Part shown: piece after piece, positions 8,843 through 17,985 of the stretch
Layout of the letters: every line of letters starts with the position of its first letter
How positions within the stretch are numbered: the stretch's first letter is position 1
Assembly (NCBI RefSeq): GCF_030695065.1
Contig: NZ_JAUYTR010000016.1
Span: forward strand, 186,001 to 250,000
Source: Sediminibacterium sp.
Lineage (GTDB): Bacteria; Bacteroidota; Bacteroidia; Chitinophagales; Chitinophagaceae
Reading direction: 5' to 3'
Length of the DNA stretch: 64,000 bases
Notes under the pieces: model-generated
What the model was told of the DNA's origin: nothing
Database searches by the model: none
Seen by the model: the letters and a program-made list of their open reading frames with translations, nothing else
Made by a program: the position numbers and the translations under genes

Positions 8843-9979
8843 ATGAGAACGGTACTATTATTTATAGCCTTAATTGGTTCTGGAAATATAATGGCACAAT
8901 TTAGTGCAAGGTTTGTAGTCACTAATATAGCAACCCGAAGCAATGAGGATATTTATTTAACAGGAACTTTCAATAATTGGAATCCGCAAGATCCTCAATA
9001 TAAATTGAAGCCATTTAGTGGTGGAAGAAAAAGCATTGTTTTAATTAATTTGGCAGCAGGTACTTATGCTTTTAAGTTTTCGAGAGGAGCAAATAAGTTA
9101 GAGTCTACAGCAGATGGAAGAGATATCTCAGATAGAATTCTAGAAGTAAATGGAGATGTAAGCAATGAATACACTATTGCTGGCTTTAAGGATGATTATC
9201 CAGAAAAACCCAAACAATACACGGCTAGTCCACAGGTTCGCATTTTAGATACCGCTTTTTCTATTCCTCAGTTGAATAAGAAAAGACGTATCTGGATTTA
9301 TTTGCCCAAAAATTACCAAACTACGGGTAAGAACTATCCTGTTTTATATATGCACGATGGTCAAAATTTATTCAATGAAAAAACAGCTTATGCAGAAGAG
9401 TGGGGAGTTGATGAATGTTTAGACAGTTTGCAACAAAAATTGCAAAAAGAATGCATCGTTGTTGGCATAGACAACGGTTTAGACAAAAGAATTAATGAAT
9501 ACAATCCTTATGACCATTTTCAGTATGGAAAGGGGATGGGTAATGAATATGTAGATTTTGTAGCACAAACGCTAAAGCCATTTATAGATAGCAAATACCG
9601 AACTAGAAAGGGTAGAGATTATACCTATTTGGCTGGCAGCAGTATGGGAGGCTTAATAAGTTGGTATGCCCAATTAAAGTACCCAACTGTATTTGGAGGA
9701 GCTGCTGTGTTTTCACCTTCTTTTTGGATTTCGCCACAAATTGCGGTAGACGCAGAAAAATGGGATGGGATGGAAATGCTCAGGTTTTATTTTTATACTG
9801 GTGGTAAAGAAGAGGCTAACTCTATATCAGATATGCAAAAGATAGCAGCTATATTGCAAAAGAAAAAACAATCACAAATTAGAACTGTAGTTAATCCGAT
9901 AGGACAACATAGCGAAAAATATTGGAGACAAGAATTTCCTGCATTCTATATTTGGATGGCTAATAATTGGAAAGAATGA
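8843..9979 (+). CDS. secreted esterase with N-terminal CBM48-like domain
   Basis: A 378-residue exported alpha/beta hydrolase of the esterase D / Fes-like family (PF00756). A signal peptide (to about residue 18) is followed by an AMPK/CBM48-type glycan-binding fold (YLTGTFNNWNPQDP, then AGTYAFKFSRG) and by the hydrolase with VLYMHDGQNLF and the nucleophile elbow GSSMGG (Ser267); GQHSEKYW near the C-terminus holds the likely catalytic His. Relatives act on acyl-carbohydrates or siderophore esters. The stop overlaps the next gene by four bases (ATGA), so it is coupled to a GH29 fucosidase, which favours a role in removing acyl groups from glycans (inference). Confidence 0.82.
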   Translation: MRTVLLFIALIGSGNIMAQFSARFVVTNIATRSNEDIYLTGTFNNWNPQDPQYKLKPFSGGRKSIVLINLAAGTYAFKFSRGANKLESTADGRDISDRILEVNGDVSNEYTIAGFKDDYPEKPKQYTASPQVRILDTAFSIPQLNKKRRIWIYLPKNYQTTGKNYPVLYMHDGQNLFNEKTAYAEEWGVDECLDSLQQKLQKECIVVGIDNGLDKRINEYNPYDHFQYGKGMGNEYVDFVAQTLKPFIDSKYRTRKGRDYTYLAGSSMGGLISWYAQLKYPTVFGGAAVFSPSFWISPQIAVDAEKWDGMEMLRFYFYTGGKEEANSISDMQKIAAILQKKKQSQIRTVVNPIGQHSEKYWRQEFPAFYIWMANNWKE

Positions 9980-11307
9980 ATAAACTAATCTTTGCTGTTT
10001 TACAGCTGCTTTTTTTTGCTCATATAGATGCACAAAATAGAAATCCTTTACCCACAAATGCGCAATTGAAATGGCATAAGAACAATTATTATTTTTTCAT
10101 GCATTTTGGCCCCAACACATTCACGGGCAAAGAATGGGGAGATGGTAAAGAAAAGACAGCGGTTTTTAATCCTACCCAATTAAATACTGACCAATGGTGC
10201 AAAGTAGCTAAAGAGTCTGGTGCTAAAGGCATTATTATTACCGCAAAGCATCACGATGGTTTTTGTTTGTGGCCAAGTAAATTTTCTACCCATACGGTTC
10301 GCGAGAGCGGTTTTAAAAGAGATATTTTGGCTGAACTTGCTGCTTCGTGTAAAAAAGCAGGATTGTTATTTGGTGTTTATTTATCTCCATGGGATAGAAA
10401 CCATCCGGACTATGGTACAGATAAATACAATGACGTATTTGTAAATATGCTTCAAGAGATTTTTCAACAATATGGCCCTATTTGGGAGTTATGGTGGGAT
10501 GGTGCAAATGGCGAGGGCCCTAACGGGAAATTGCAAGTGTATGATTGGAAGCGTTACGAACAGCTTGTTAGAAAGTTATCCCCGCAAACCATTATTTTCA
10601 GTGATATTGGCCCAGATATAAGGTGGGTTGGTAATGAAAGCGGATATGCAGGTAAAACCAATTGGAATTTATTATATACGGCTGGGTTTAAAAGAGGACA
10701 TGGTGCCCCCCATCAGGACACTTTGGGGAAGGGTAATTACAAAGGTCAACATTATATTCCCGCAGAGGTAGATGTGAGTATTCGACCAGGTTGGTTTCAT
10801 AGAAATGCGGAGAATGAAAAAGTAAAAACAGCCGATCAATTGTTTAAAATTTACCTTGAATCCGTTGGAAGAGGTGCCAATTTATTATTGAATGTTCCTC
10901 CAGACGCTCGAGGCTTAATTCATGAAAATGATATAGTTTCTTTAAAGGGATTAAAATCTAAAATAGATCAAATTGAAAGGGTGGATCTATTTAAGAATGC
11001 TGCATTAAATGAAGCTGGGCCAGACAAGAACAATCCTAATAAGAATAGTACATGGTATTACATGTTAAAATCTCCAGCAACCATTAAAGGAATCATTTTA
11101 GAGGAAGATTTAAAATATGGACAAAAAATTGCATCCGCCAACATCAGTTTATCTTTAAATGGTGAACAGGTTTTTCAAGAAACCATTACCACTGTTGGTA
11201 ATAAACGCATTATACTATTACCCAATCCTGTTCAAGCAACTGAATTGTCAATTGTAATTAATGAAGCAAAAGGATTGCCAATATTAAAAAGAGCAAAAGC
11301 ATTTTAA
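9976..11307 (+). CDS. alpha-L-fucosidase, GH29 family, secreted
   Basis: A 443-residue glycoside hydrolase with a signal peptide (MNKLIFAVLQLLFFAHIDAQ). GH29 features are HFGPNTFTGKEWGDG, TAKHHDGFCLWPS, FGVYLSPWDRN and WELWWDGANGEG; Asp175 in WWDG fits the catalytic nucleophile. A short beta-sandwich-like tail covers about 350-443. ATG 9976, overlapping the esterase stop by four bases, is preferred to an upstream TTG at 9967. It would release fucose from glycans in the periplasm or at the surface. It abuts the convergent response-regulator gene with no space and no terminator hairpin. Confidence 0.85.
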   Translation: MNKLIFAVLQLLFFAHIDAQNRNPLPTNAQLKWHKNNYYFFMHFGPNTFTGKEWGDGKEKTAVFNPTQLNTDQWCKVAKESGAKGIIITAKHHDGFCLWPSKFSTHTVRESGFKRDILAELAASCKKAGLLFGVYLSPWDRNHPDYGTDKYNDVFVNMLQEIFQQYGPIWELWWDGANGEGPNGKLQVYDWKRYEQLVRKLSPQTIIFSDIGPDIRWVGNESGYAGKTNWNLLYTAGFKRGHGAPHQDTLGKGNYKGQHYIPAEVDVSIRPGWFHRNAENEKVKTADQLFKIYLESVGRGANLLLNVPPDARGLIHENDIVSLKGLKSKIDQIERVDLFKNAALNEAGPDKNNPNKNSTWYYMLKSPATIKGIILEEDLKYGQKIASANISLSLNGEQVFQETITTVGNKRIILLPNPVQATELSIVINEAKGLPILKRAKAF

Positions 11308-11940
11308 TTAAGAAAGTAGTTTGTGTTCGTAGGCCCATTTAACCAATGAGAGTAAATTATTGGTACCTGTTTTACGAAAAATATTTTTTCGGTGAGTTTC
11401 TACCGTCCTAACTGCAATATTGAGGTTGTCGGCAATTTGTTTGTTGGAGAAATCTTTTTCCATTAAGCTAATCACTTCAATTTCACGTTGAGTTAAATGG
11501 GCTGCTTCTACAATATTTTTATTAGATGAATGGGCTTCTAAAGCATCAAGTATACTTTCGGGAAAATACTGCCCACCATTGGCAATTTTTTTAATGGCCA
11601 AAACCAATTCATTTGCATTCGACTGTTTTAATAAATATCCACTGATAGAAGCTTTATTGATTAATTGATCAATAATAACTCCTTCTCCATTCATACTCAG
11701 TGCTATAATTTTTGTAGAAGGGTACATGATACTGACCAATTCAGCTAATTCAAGCCCGTTCATCTGCGGCATCATTACATCAGTAAGTAAAACGTCAATT
11801 TTGTTATCCGCTAACAGGGCTAACATTTCTTTACCATTATTGGCAGTACATACAATTGAAATGTCGCACTGATTATTGAGTAGTGCCGTTAAGCCGTCAA
11901 TAACAATTTGGTGATCATCTATAATGCCAATATATATCAT
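11308..11940 (-). CDS. NarL/LuxR-family response regulator
   Basis: A 210-residue two-component regulator. The receiver domain (about 1-120) has the acidic pair Asp8-Asp9, the phospho-acceptor Asp54 in LLTDVMMPQMNG, and the later LKQSNANELV segment with the conserved Lys. The C-terminal LuxR helix-turn-helix includes LTQREIEVISLM and NKQIADNLNIAVRTVETHRKNI. Its ATG shares one base with the stop of the upstream kinase gene (TAATG), so the two are a translationally coupled cognate pair. Targets are not readable from the sequence; the adjacent convergent fucosidase-esterase unit is one guess. Confidence 0.93.
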   Translation of the reverse strand: MIYIGIIDDHQIVIDGLTALLNNQCDISIVCTANNGKEMLALLADNKIDVLLTDVMMPQMNGLELAELVSIMYPSTKIIALSMNGEGVIIDQLINKASISGYLLKQSNANELVLAIKKIANGGQYFPESILDALEAHSSNKNIVEAAHLTQREIEVISLMEKDFSNKQIADNLNIAVRTVETHRKNIFRKTGTNNLLSLVKWAYEHKLLS

Positions 11941-14216
11941 TATAAATTATTGGAATATTGTTGGGTTAATGGAATAAAGATAGCTACTAATGTGCCATTG
12001 TTTTCACTAGTGTTCCATTCTACGGTACCTTCAAGGTATTGAATTCTAGACTTAATATTAGATAAGCCTATTCCTGCACTTTTATTTGTTTGATTTATAT
12101 TAAATCCAATCCCATTGTCTTCAATCATTACATCAATACCGTCGGTTGACTTAATGATTGAAATATCTAACTTACTCGCCTGCGCATGTTTTATTACGTT
12201 ATTTACACTTTCCTGAATAACCCTATACAAAACGGTTTCAATATGAGATGGCAAGCAATCCGAAAGACCTTCAGTAGTTAAATTAATTTTTAGATTTCTT
12301 TGGTTTATTTGTCCTATAAATTCTTGAACAGCTTTAACCAATCCTTTGAGCAATAAAGCGTTTGGCATCATATTATGACTTACTTGTCTAACTTCATTAC
12401 AGCTTTCATTTACAAGCGCCAATGATTTATCTAATAATTCAGATTCGACGGAATTTAAGCTGCTAATTTGATTTTTCAATGCTTGCAAATTCATCCAAGC
12501 GGCAGACATTATTTGACCTACTCCATCATGTAAATCACTTGCAATTCGTTTGCGTTCTTTCTCTTCAGAATCTATCACAGCTATTGCTGCATTTTTTTGT
12601 TGTTCTAATAGCTTCTTTTGATAGGCTTTTTCTTGAATGGATTTATTTCTTTTATAAACAAAATATATTGCAAGCGATAAAAAGCCCATGCTAATTAAAA
12701 CAATTATAATCTGATTATTTTTTCTACTTACTTCAAGCTCTTTAATTCTATTCTGTTCTGCAAGCCTAAGTATTTTCTCTTCTTTAAAACTAGAATCAAG
12801 TTTTGCTTGTAGCAATTGTTTGTTTTGCTCAGTTAGTAATAAACTATCGGTAATGATTTGCAAATTGGCATCAGCTAATTTTAATTTTTGTTCGGCTATT
12901 TTAAAAAGACTCTGATTAATTGCCAATTGTTGGTTGGCAATTGCATACTCTTTTTTCTGTGTTTCGTATTTGGTTTGTAATTCATTTACTTCTTTTATTA
13001 CTTTATCACCCATGAATTTTTCGTTGATTCGCATATACTTGGTTCTATAGACCAAGGCACTTTGGTAATTACCCATTGCGGAATCTAAAGATGATCGGTG
13101 ATTGTAAATTTCTCCAAAACTATAATCGTCGGCCTTGGTATCTATGGCTGTTTTTTCTGCTTTTTCAAACCATTCAAGTGCTTGTTGATATTGCTTTAGC
13201 CCTGATAAAGAGAAGCCAATATTTTGTTCAATTAATGCAACGCCAGCCTTAGACTGATTTAAGTTGGCAAGCTCTAATCCTTTTTTTAAAAGCGGAATGG
13301 CAGCTTCATAATTTTGCTGTCTAATATTCATGGCGCCCATATTATTGTAGACCACTTGCATTCCTCGTTTAAAATCTACTTTATTAAAGTAACCTAAGCT
13401 TTTATTGAGTTCTTCAATTGCTTTTGGGTAATCGTTTAAGTCAACATAAACATTGGCAATATTCACATATGCTATGCCTAAATTTCTCCAATCTTGAGAT
13501 AGGTAATTGGCTTTAATGGCTTTGTTGAAATATTCAATTGCTTTTGGGTAGTTTTTGGTTTGATAAAAAAGTCGGCCAATATTATTTTGTGTTGCGCCAA
13601 TCGTTTTTGTGTCGTTTAATAATTCTTGTATTTCCAGAGACTTAATTAAATAAACCAAAGCAAGTTTCGGTTCTGTCTTTTCGGTAAACATTGCGCCAGC
13701 ATTATGATACAAAACACTTAAAGCTTTTTGGTCATTCAATTTCTTATAAATTGATTCCGCTTTATTAAAATTATTTGCTGACTCTTCAAAATTACCCGAT
13801 AGGGAGAATGCTTGCCCTGTCATGGTATAATTGGCAGCCATTTCTTTTGGCCTTTTAATTTGCTGCCAAATAAGGGCTTCTTGATTTAAGTAAGGGATGG
13901 CTTTTTGTGGAACTCTTTTTATAATAAAATAATTGGCTTTAGCTCTAAGAGCTGCAGCAGTTCCTGGTTTATAAGAAAAAGAATTAGCATAATTGCTAAC
14001 TAGGTTGGCATTGAAAAAAGTATTAGCAGAATCAATAAAAGAATAATAAAAAGCGAGTTGAGCAAGGTTATTTAATTGTTTGGTGTCTTTAATAGCAGCA
14101 GGAATTATTTTTTTAAGGCTATCAATTTCTTTTTGATATTGAGCAAAATTGTTGTTGGTGCAACAAAAAAATAAAAAAACGAATAAAGCTAATGGCCTTA
14201 TAAAAATTGGTATCAT
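11940..14216 (-). CDS. TPR-containing sensor histidine kinase (HisKA_3 type)
   Basis: A 758-residue kinase with an N-terminal signal or anchor (MIPIFIRPLALFVFLFFCC). At least six tetratricopeptide repeats span about 60-400 (ALSVLYHNAGAMF, IGATQNNIGRLFYQ, LGIAYVNIANVYVDL and similar), followed by a coiled coil at about 410-520 and one membrane helix (IIIVLISMGFLSLAIYFV). The HisKA_3 dimerisation motif SDLHDGVGQ carries the phospho-acceptor His563, followed by a HATPase_c domain with VIQESVNNVIKHA, IEDNGIGF and SAGIGLSNI. The TPR part is the probable periplasmic sensor. The start overlaps the rnz stop by four bases. Confidence 0.93.
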   Translation of the reverse strand: MIPIFIRPLALFVFLFFCCTNNNFAQYQKEIDSLKKIIPAAIKDTKQLNNLAQLAFYYSFIDSANTFFNANLVSNYANSFSYKPGTAAALRAKANYFIIKRVPQKAIPYLNQEALIWQQIKRPKEMAANYTMTGQAFSLSGNFEESANNFNKAESIYKKLNDQKALSVLYHNAGAMFTEKTEPKLALVYLIKSLEIQELLNDTKTIGATQNNIGRLFYQTKNYPKAIEYFNKAIKANYLSQDWRNLGIAYVNIANVYVDLNDYPKAIEELNKSLGYFNKVDFKRGMQVVYNNMGAMNIRQQNYEAAIPLLKKGLELANLNQSKAGVALIEQNIGFSLSGLKQYQQALEWFEKAEKTAIDTKADDYSFGEIYNHRSSLDSAMGNYQSALVYRTKYMRINEKFMGDKVIKEVNELQTKYETQKKEYAIANQQLAINQSLFKIAEQKLKLADANLQIITDSLLLTEQNKQLLQAKLDSSFKEEKILRLAEQNRIKELEVSRKNNQIIIVLISMGFLSLAIYFVYKRNKSIQEKAYQKKLLEQQKNAAIAVIDSEEKERKRIASDLHDGVGQIMSAAWMNLQALKNQISSLNSVESELLDKSLALVNESCNEVRQVSHNMMPNALLLKGLVKAVQEFIGQINQRNLKINLTTEGLSDCLPSHIETVLYRVIQESVNNVIKHAQASKLDISIIKSTDGIDVMIEDNGIGFNINQTNKSAGIGLSNIKSRIQYLEGTVEWNTSENNGTLVAIFIPLTQQYSNNL

Positions 14217-15115
14217 ATTCTAAAAGTAACACCCTCTATGGCTAATTGGGTTTTAGGAAATACTTCTAGCGCTTCTTTTAAATAGTCGTGTAACTCTTCA
14301 AATTTGCTACTAAAATGACCAAGCAATAATCCTCCAGCATTCGCATTTAAAGCAATGGTTGCTGCTTGAGATGTAGTAGAATGAAATCTGGCAGCAGCTC
14401 TTTCTTCCATGCCATTTAAATAAGTAGCTTCATGGTAAATCATTGTTACTTCTTTGGCAATTTCAATTAGCCTTTCATCATAAATGGTATCTGCGCAATA
14501 AGCATAACTTTTTGCACGTACATTCGGTAGGGTAACTTGGTCGTTATATACTACTGAGCCATCTTTTGCTGTATAGTCGTACCCCATTTTTAAAGAGGGA
14601 TAAAAAGCAGATGGAATATTAAAGTTGATGGCTTTTTCCTTGTCTAATTTTCTAGGATGTTTTTTTTCTTTAATTAGAAAGCCCCAGCATGGAATACGGT
14701 GTTGAGTATGAAAAGTCTCTACAGAAAACTTGGGGGTGTCTAATATGAGTTCCTCCTTGTTTAATGAATGAAAAACCAGTTCGTAGGGTAGGGTAGTTGA
14801 AGCAACTTTTAATTGGAGGGAAATGATTTCCTCTAATCCGGGAGGTGCAAAAAGATGAAGTGGTTGTTCTCTATTTAACAAAGCCATGCTACTAATTAAG
14901 CCAATGAGTCCAAAATAATGGTCTCCGTGTAAGTGCGAAATGAATATATGGTTTAATTTCCCCCTTCGTATTTTATACCTCGAAAGCTGCATCTGAGTGC
15001 CTTCGCCACAATCAATTAGCAATAGTTGATCGTTAATGGTAACTATCTGTGCACTAGGATGACGATCGTAGGCTGGTAATGCTGAATTATTCCCTAAAAT
15101 AGTTACCGCGAACAT
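14213..15115 (-). CDS. rnz: ribonuclease Z
   Basis: A 300-residue metallo-beta-lactamase-fold endonuclease that removes tRNA 3' trailers. It begins FAVTILGNNSALPAYDRHPSAQ and shows the zinc motif SHLHGDHYFG (His61, His63, Asp65, His66), LIDCGEGTQMQLSR, the later Asp in YCADTIYDERL, and the C-terminal LGHFSSKFEE with the last His ligand. Length is normal for the ElaC short form. It is the first gene of an operon with the TPR kinase and regulator, joined by a four-base overlap. Upstream is the window's longest gene-free gap (235 bases). Confidence 0.93.
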   Translation of the reverse strand: MFAVTILGNNSALPAYDRHPSAQIVTINDQLLLIDCGEGTQMQLSRYKIRRGKLNHIFISHLHGDHYFGLIGLISSMALLNREQPLHLFAPPGLEEIISLQLKVASTTLPYELVFHSLNKEELILDTPKFSVETFHTQHRIPCWGFLIKEKKHPRKLDKEKAINFNIPSAFYPSLKMGYDYTAKDGSVVYNDQVTLPNVRAKSYAYCADTIYDERLIEIAKEVTMIYHEATYLNGMEERAAARFHSTTSQAATIALNANAGGLLLGHFSSKFEELHDYLKEALEVFPKTQLAIEGVTFRI

Positions 15116-15350
15116 AAAGAGTTAATAATGATTTATTTATAATAGTTGAAGATAAGACAAATTAATATTTTTTATGCTGCATAACTAGGCTAATTTATAT
15201 CAAACAACATGCCTCAATTGGGAATCCTAGTCTTTTCTTTCGTATTAACTAAAAAAATGTAGATAATTTGTATTTTTTAAGGAAAAATGGTACTTTTGCA
15301 CCGAAAAAAAAGAAAGAGTCTAATTCCGGAGTCTATTTAAAAACTTAGAG
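15116..15350. other. divergent intergenic region rnz / rpsO
   Basis: The longest gap in the window. It holds the rpsO promoter and leader at its right end. No TAnnTTTG box could be identified for the rnz operon on the minus strand, and no RNA gene is apparent. Confidence 0.6.
15268..15298 (+). promoter_or_regulatory. rpsO promoter (TTG-N20-TACTTTTG)
   Basis: TTG at 15268-15270 and TACTTTTG at 15291-15298, exactly 20 bases apart, match the Bacteroidota -33/-7 promoter. The leader of about 50 bases carries two direct GAGTCTA repeats (15316-15322 and 15329-15335). Confidence 0.75.
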
Positions 15351-15623
15351 ATGCCTTATTTAACTACAGAAAGAAAAGCCAGCATTTTTGCTGAATTTGG
15401 TGGAAAAGCAAGCAACACAGGTTCTATTGAAGCGCAAGTTGCTATTTTAACTGAGCGTATTGCCCATATTTCAAAGCACTTACAAGCTAACAAGCACGAT
15501 CATTCTACCCAACGTGGATTGATGATGATGGTTGGTCAGCGTAAGCGCTTATTGGCTTACATGCAAAAGCATAACTTAAGCGGATACCGTGCGCTAATTG
15601 AGAAATTAGGTCTGAGAAAATAA
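15351..15623 (+). CDS. rpsO: 30S ribosomal protein S15
   Basis: A 90-residue primary rRNA-binding protein of the small subunit. The sequence GSIEAQVAILTERIAHISKHLQ, the HDHSTQRGLMMMVGQRKRLL core and LIEKLGLRK are diagnostic, and the length is standard. It is followed by pnp in the order seen in many bacteria, with a hairpin between them that may limit read-through. In other phyla S15 represses its own translation through its leader; here the leader is short and its structure is not obvious beyond a direct repeat. Confidence 0.97.
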   Translation: MPYLTTERKASIFAEFGGKASNTGSIEAQVAILTERIAHISKHLQANKHDHSTQRGLMMMVGQRKRLLAYMQKHNLSGYRALIEKLGLRK

Positions 15624-15646
15624 TTCTTCAGTCATGTTATAAAACC

Positions 15647-15688
15647 ATTCCCAACTCACATTTTATTGTAGTTGGGAATAGTTGTTTT
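15647..15688 (+). terminator. hairpin between rpsO and pnp
   Basis: ATTCCCAACT at 15647-15656 pairs perfectly with AGTTGGGAAT at 15670-15679 (10 bp, 13-base loop) and is followed by AGTTGTTTT. It is a terminator or partial attenuator; it could also be an RNA-processing site. Confidence 0.7.
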
Positions 15689-15764
15689 ATCCTGTATCTT
15701 ACAATCAGCCTTTCAAACCATTGATGGAAGCCTAATTGCTTCCAATCGATTCATATAAAAGATT

Positions 15765-17921
15765 ATGTTATCACAACCAATAAGTGTTCAATTTAGCCTA
15801 GACGAAAAACGTCAGGTAACTCTTGGAACAGGTAAATTAGCTCGTCAAGCAGACGGAGCAGTAACTGTTCAACAAGGGAACTGTATTATCATGGCTACAG
15901 TAGTAGCTAATAAAGACCCTAAAGATGGGCAAGATTTCTTCCCTTTAAGCGTAGACTATCAAGAAAAATTTGCTTCTGCAGGACGTGTTCCAGGATCATT
16001 TTTTAAAAGAGAAGCTCGATTAAACGATTATGAAATATTAACCAGTCGTTTAATAGACCGCGCATTAAGACCATTGTTTCCTGAAGATTATTTATGTGAT
16101 GTTCAAGTTCTAGTGAGTCTTATTTCTAGCGATGCAGATATTTTACCTGATTCATTAGCTTGCTTAGCTGCATCAGCTGCATTGGCTGTTTCAGATATTC
16201 CAATTAAAGAAATTATTTCTGAAGTAAGAATTGCCAGAGTAAACGGTCAGTTCATTATTAACCCAACCAGAACTGAACTAGCTAATTCAGACTTAGAATT
16301 TTTAATTGCCGCTACCGAGAAGAATTTGATGATGGTAGAAGGGGAAGCAAAAGAATGTGCTGAAGCAGATTTAGTTAAAGCACTAGAAATAGCGCACGAT
16401 GCTATTCGAATTCAAATTAAAGCACAAGCAGAGTTAAGAGCGAAGGCTGGTGTTACAACTAAGCGCGATTATAAGAAACCAGAACAAGATGAGCAAATCA
16501 AGGAATTGGTTTACAATTTTGCAAAGGGTCGTGTTTATGAAATTTCTAGAAAGGGTTCTGCTAAGCATGAGCGCTCTGATGCATACAGTGCATTAAAAGA
16601 CGAAATCATGGCTAGTTTGCCTGAAGACGTTACCGATTTGCAGAAAAAATTAGCAAAGAAATACTACGAAGATCTTAAGTGGGAAGTAGTTAGAAATATG
16701 ATATTAGAAGATCGTATTAGATTAGACGGACGTAAATTAGACGAGGTAAGACCATTGGCAATGGAAGTGGAACCACTTCCCACTCCACACGGTTCTGCTT
16801 TATTCACAAGAGGTGAAACTCAATCACTTACAACGGTTACTTTCGGAACTAAATTAGATGAGTTATTGTCTGAAACAGCTGCAAAATCTGAATATTCTAA
16901 ATTCTTCTTACACTATAATTTCCCACCGTTTTCTACAGGTGAAGTTAAAATGATGCGCGGTGTAGGTAGAAGAGAAGTAGGTCATGGTAATTTAGCTCAG
17001 CGTTCTTTAAAACAAATGATGCCATCTTCTACAGAGTTTGCTTACACAGTTAGAATTGTGAGTGATATTTTAGAAAGTAATGGTTCATCCTCAATGGCTA
17101 CCGTTTGTGCTGGTTCATTGGCTTTAATGGATGCAGGAGTTCCTGTTCCAAAGCATGTAAGTGGTGTTGCAATGGGTTTAATTACGCGTGAAGACGGTAA
17201 ATATGCAATCCTGACCGATATCTTAGGTGATGAAGATCATTTAGGCGATATGGATTTTAAAGTTACCGGAACCAGAGATGGAATCTGTGGCGTGCAAATG
17301 GATATTAAAGTAGATGGTCTTAGCATGGAAGTGATGATGGAAGCTTTATCACAAGCACGTGCTGGTAGATTACATATTTTAGATGCCATGTACGATTGCA
17401 TTCCATCACATAGAGCAGAAGTGAAACCACATGCTCCAAGAATGGTTAAGTTAATAATTGACAAAGAGTTCATTGGTGCTGTAATAGGACCAGGTGGAAA
17501 AGTGATTCAAGAAATTCAGCGTGAAACTGGAGCTACTGTAAATATTGAAGAAGTAGGTAATACTGGAGAAGTAAGCATTTTCTCAGCTTCAAAAGAAAGC
17601 TTGGATAAGGCAGTGAATTGGGTTCGCAGTATTACTGCTGTTCCTGAAGTGGGAGATGTTTACGAAGGTCCTATCAAAGGGATTAAAGAGTTTGGTGCAT
17701 TTGTAGAATTTATGCCAGGCAAGCAGGGTTTATTGCATATCAGCGAAATTAGCTGGAGCCGTCTTGAGTCTATGGATGGATTGTTTAAAGAAGGCGATAT
17801 GGTAAAAGTTAAATTGGTTGGTCTTGATCCAAAGACTGGTAAATTTAAATTAAGCCGTAAAGCATTAATGCCAAGACCAGAACAAAAACCTAGAGAAAAT
17901 AATCCTACTAATGAAGGATAA
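15765..17921 (+). CDS. pnp: polyribonucleotide nucleotidyltransferase (PNPase)
   Basis: A 718-residue phosphorolytic 3'-5' exoribonuclease. Domains in order: first RNase PH-like domain (about 10-145), alpha-helical linker, second RNase PH-like domain (about 310-540, with FTRGETQSLTTVTFG, HYNFPPFSTGEV and GRREVGHGNLA), KH domain (FIGAVIGPGGKVIQEI) and S1 domain (GDVYEGPIKGIKEFGAFVEF). Catalytic-site residues around SDILESNGSSSMATVCAGS and DILGDEDHLGDMDFK are intact. It acts in mRNA turnover. No TAnnTTTG box is seen directly upstream, so it may rely on read-through from rpsO. Confidence 0.97.
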   Translation: MLSQPISVQFSLDEKRQVTLGTGKLARQADGAVTVQQGNCIIMATVVANKDPKDGQDFFPLSVDYQEKFASAGRVPGSFFKREARLNDYEILTSRLIDRALRPLFPEDYLCDVQVLVSLISSDADILPDSLACLAASAALAVSDIPIKEIISEVRIARVNGQFIINPTRTELANSDLEFLIAATEKNLMMVEGEAKECAEADLVKALEIAHDAIRIQIKAQAELRAKAGVTTKRDYKKPEQDEQIKELVYNFAKGRVYEISRKGSAKHERSDAYSALKDEIMASLPEDVTDLQKKLAKKYYEDLKWEVVRNMILEDRIRLDGRKLDEVRPLAMEVEPLPTPHGSALFTRGETQSLTTVTFGTKLDELLSETAAKSEYSKFFLHYNFPPFSTGEVKMMRGVGRREVGHGNLAQRSLKQMMPSSTEFAYTVRIVSDILESNGSSSMATVCAGSLALMDAGVPVPKHVSGVAMGLITREDGKYAILTDILGDEDHLGDMDFKVTGTRDGICGVQMDIKVDGLSMEVMMEALSQARAGRLHILDAMYDCIPSHRAEVKPHAPRMVKLIIDKEFIGAVIGPGGKVIQEIQRETGATVNIEEVGNTGEVSIFSASKESLDKAVNWVRSITAVPEVGDVYEGPIKGIKEFGAFVEFMPGKQGLLHISEISWSRLESMDGLFKEGDMVKVKLVGLDPKTGKFKLSRKALMPRPEQKPRENNPTNEG

Positions 17922-17943
17922 ACTTTAAGTATATTTTGTAATT

Positions 17944-17974
17944 CAATGGCCCGATTACGGGCCATTGATATTTT
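17944..17974 (+). terminator. intrinsic terminator after pnp
   Basis: A perfect 10-bp inverted repeat (CAATGGCCCG at 17944-17953, CGGGCCATTG at 17958-17967, loop ATTA) is followed by ATATTTT. Confidence 0.75.
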
Positions 17975-17985
17975 AAATAACAGCT

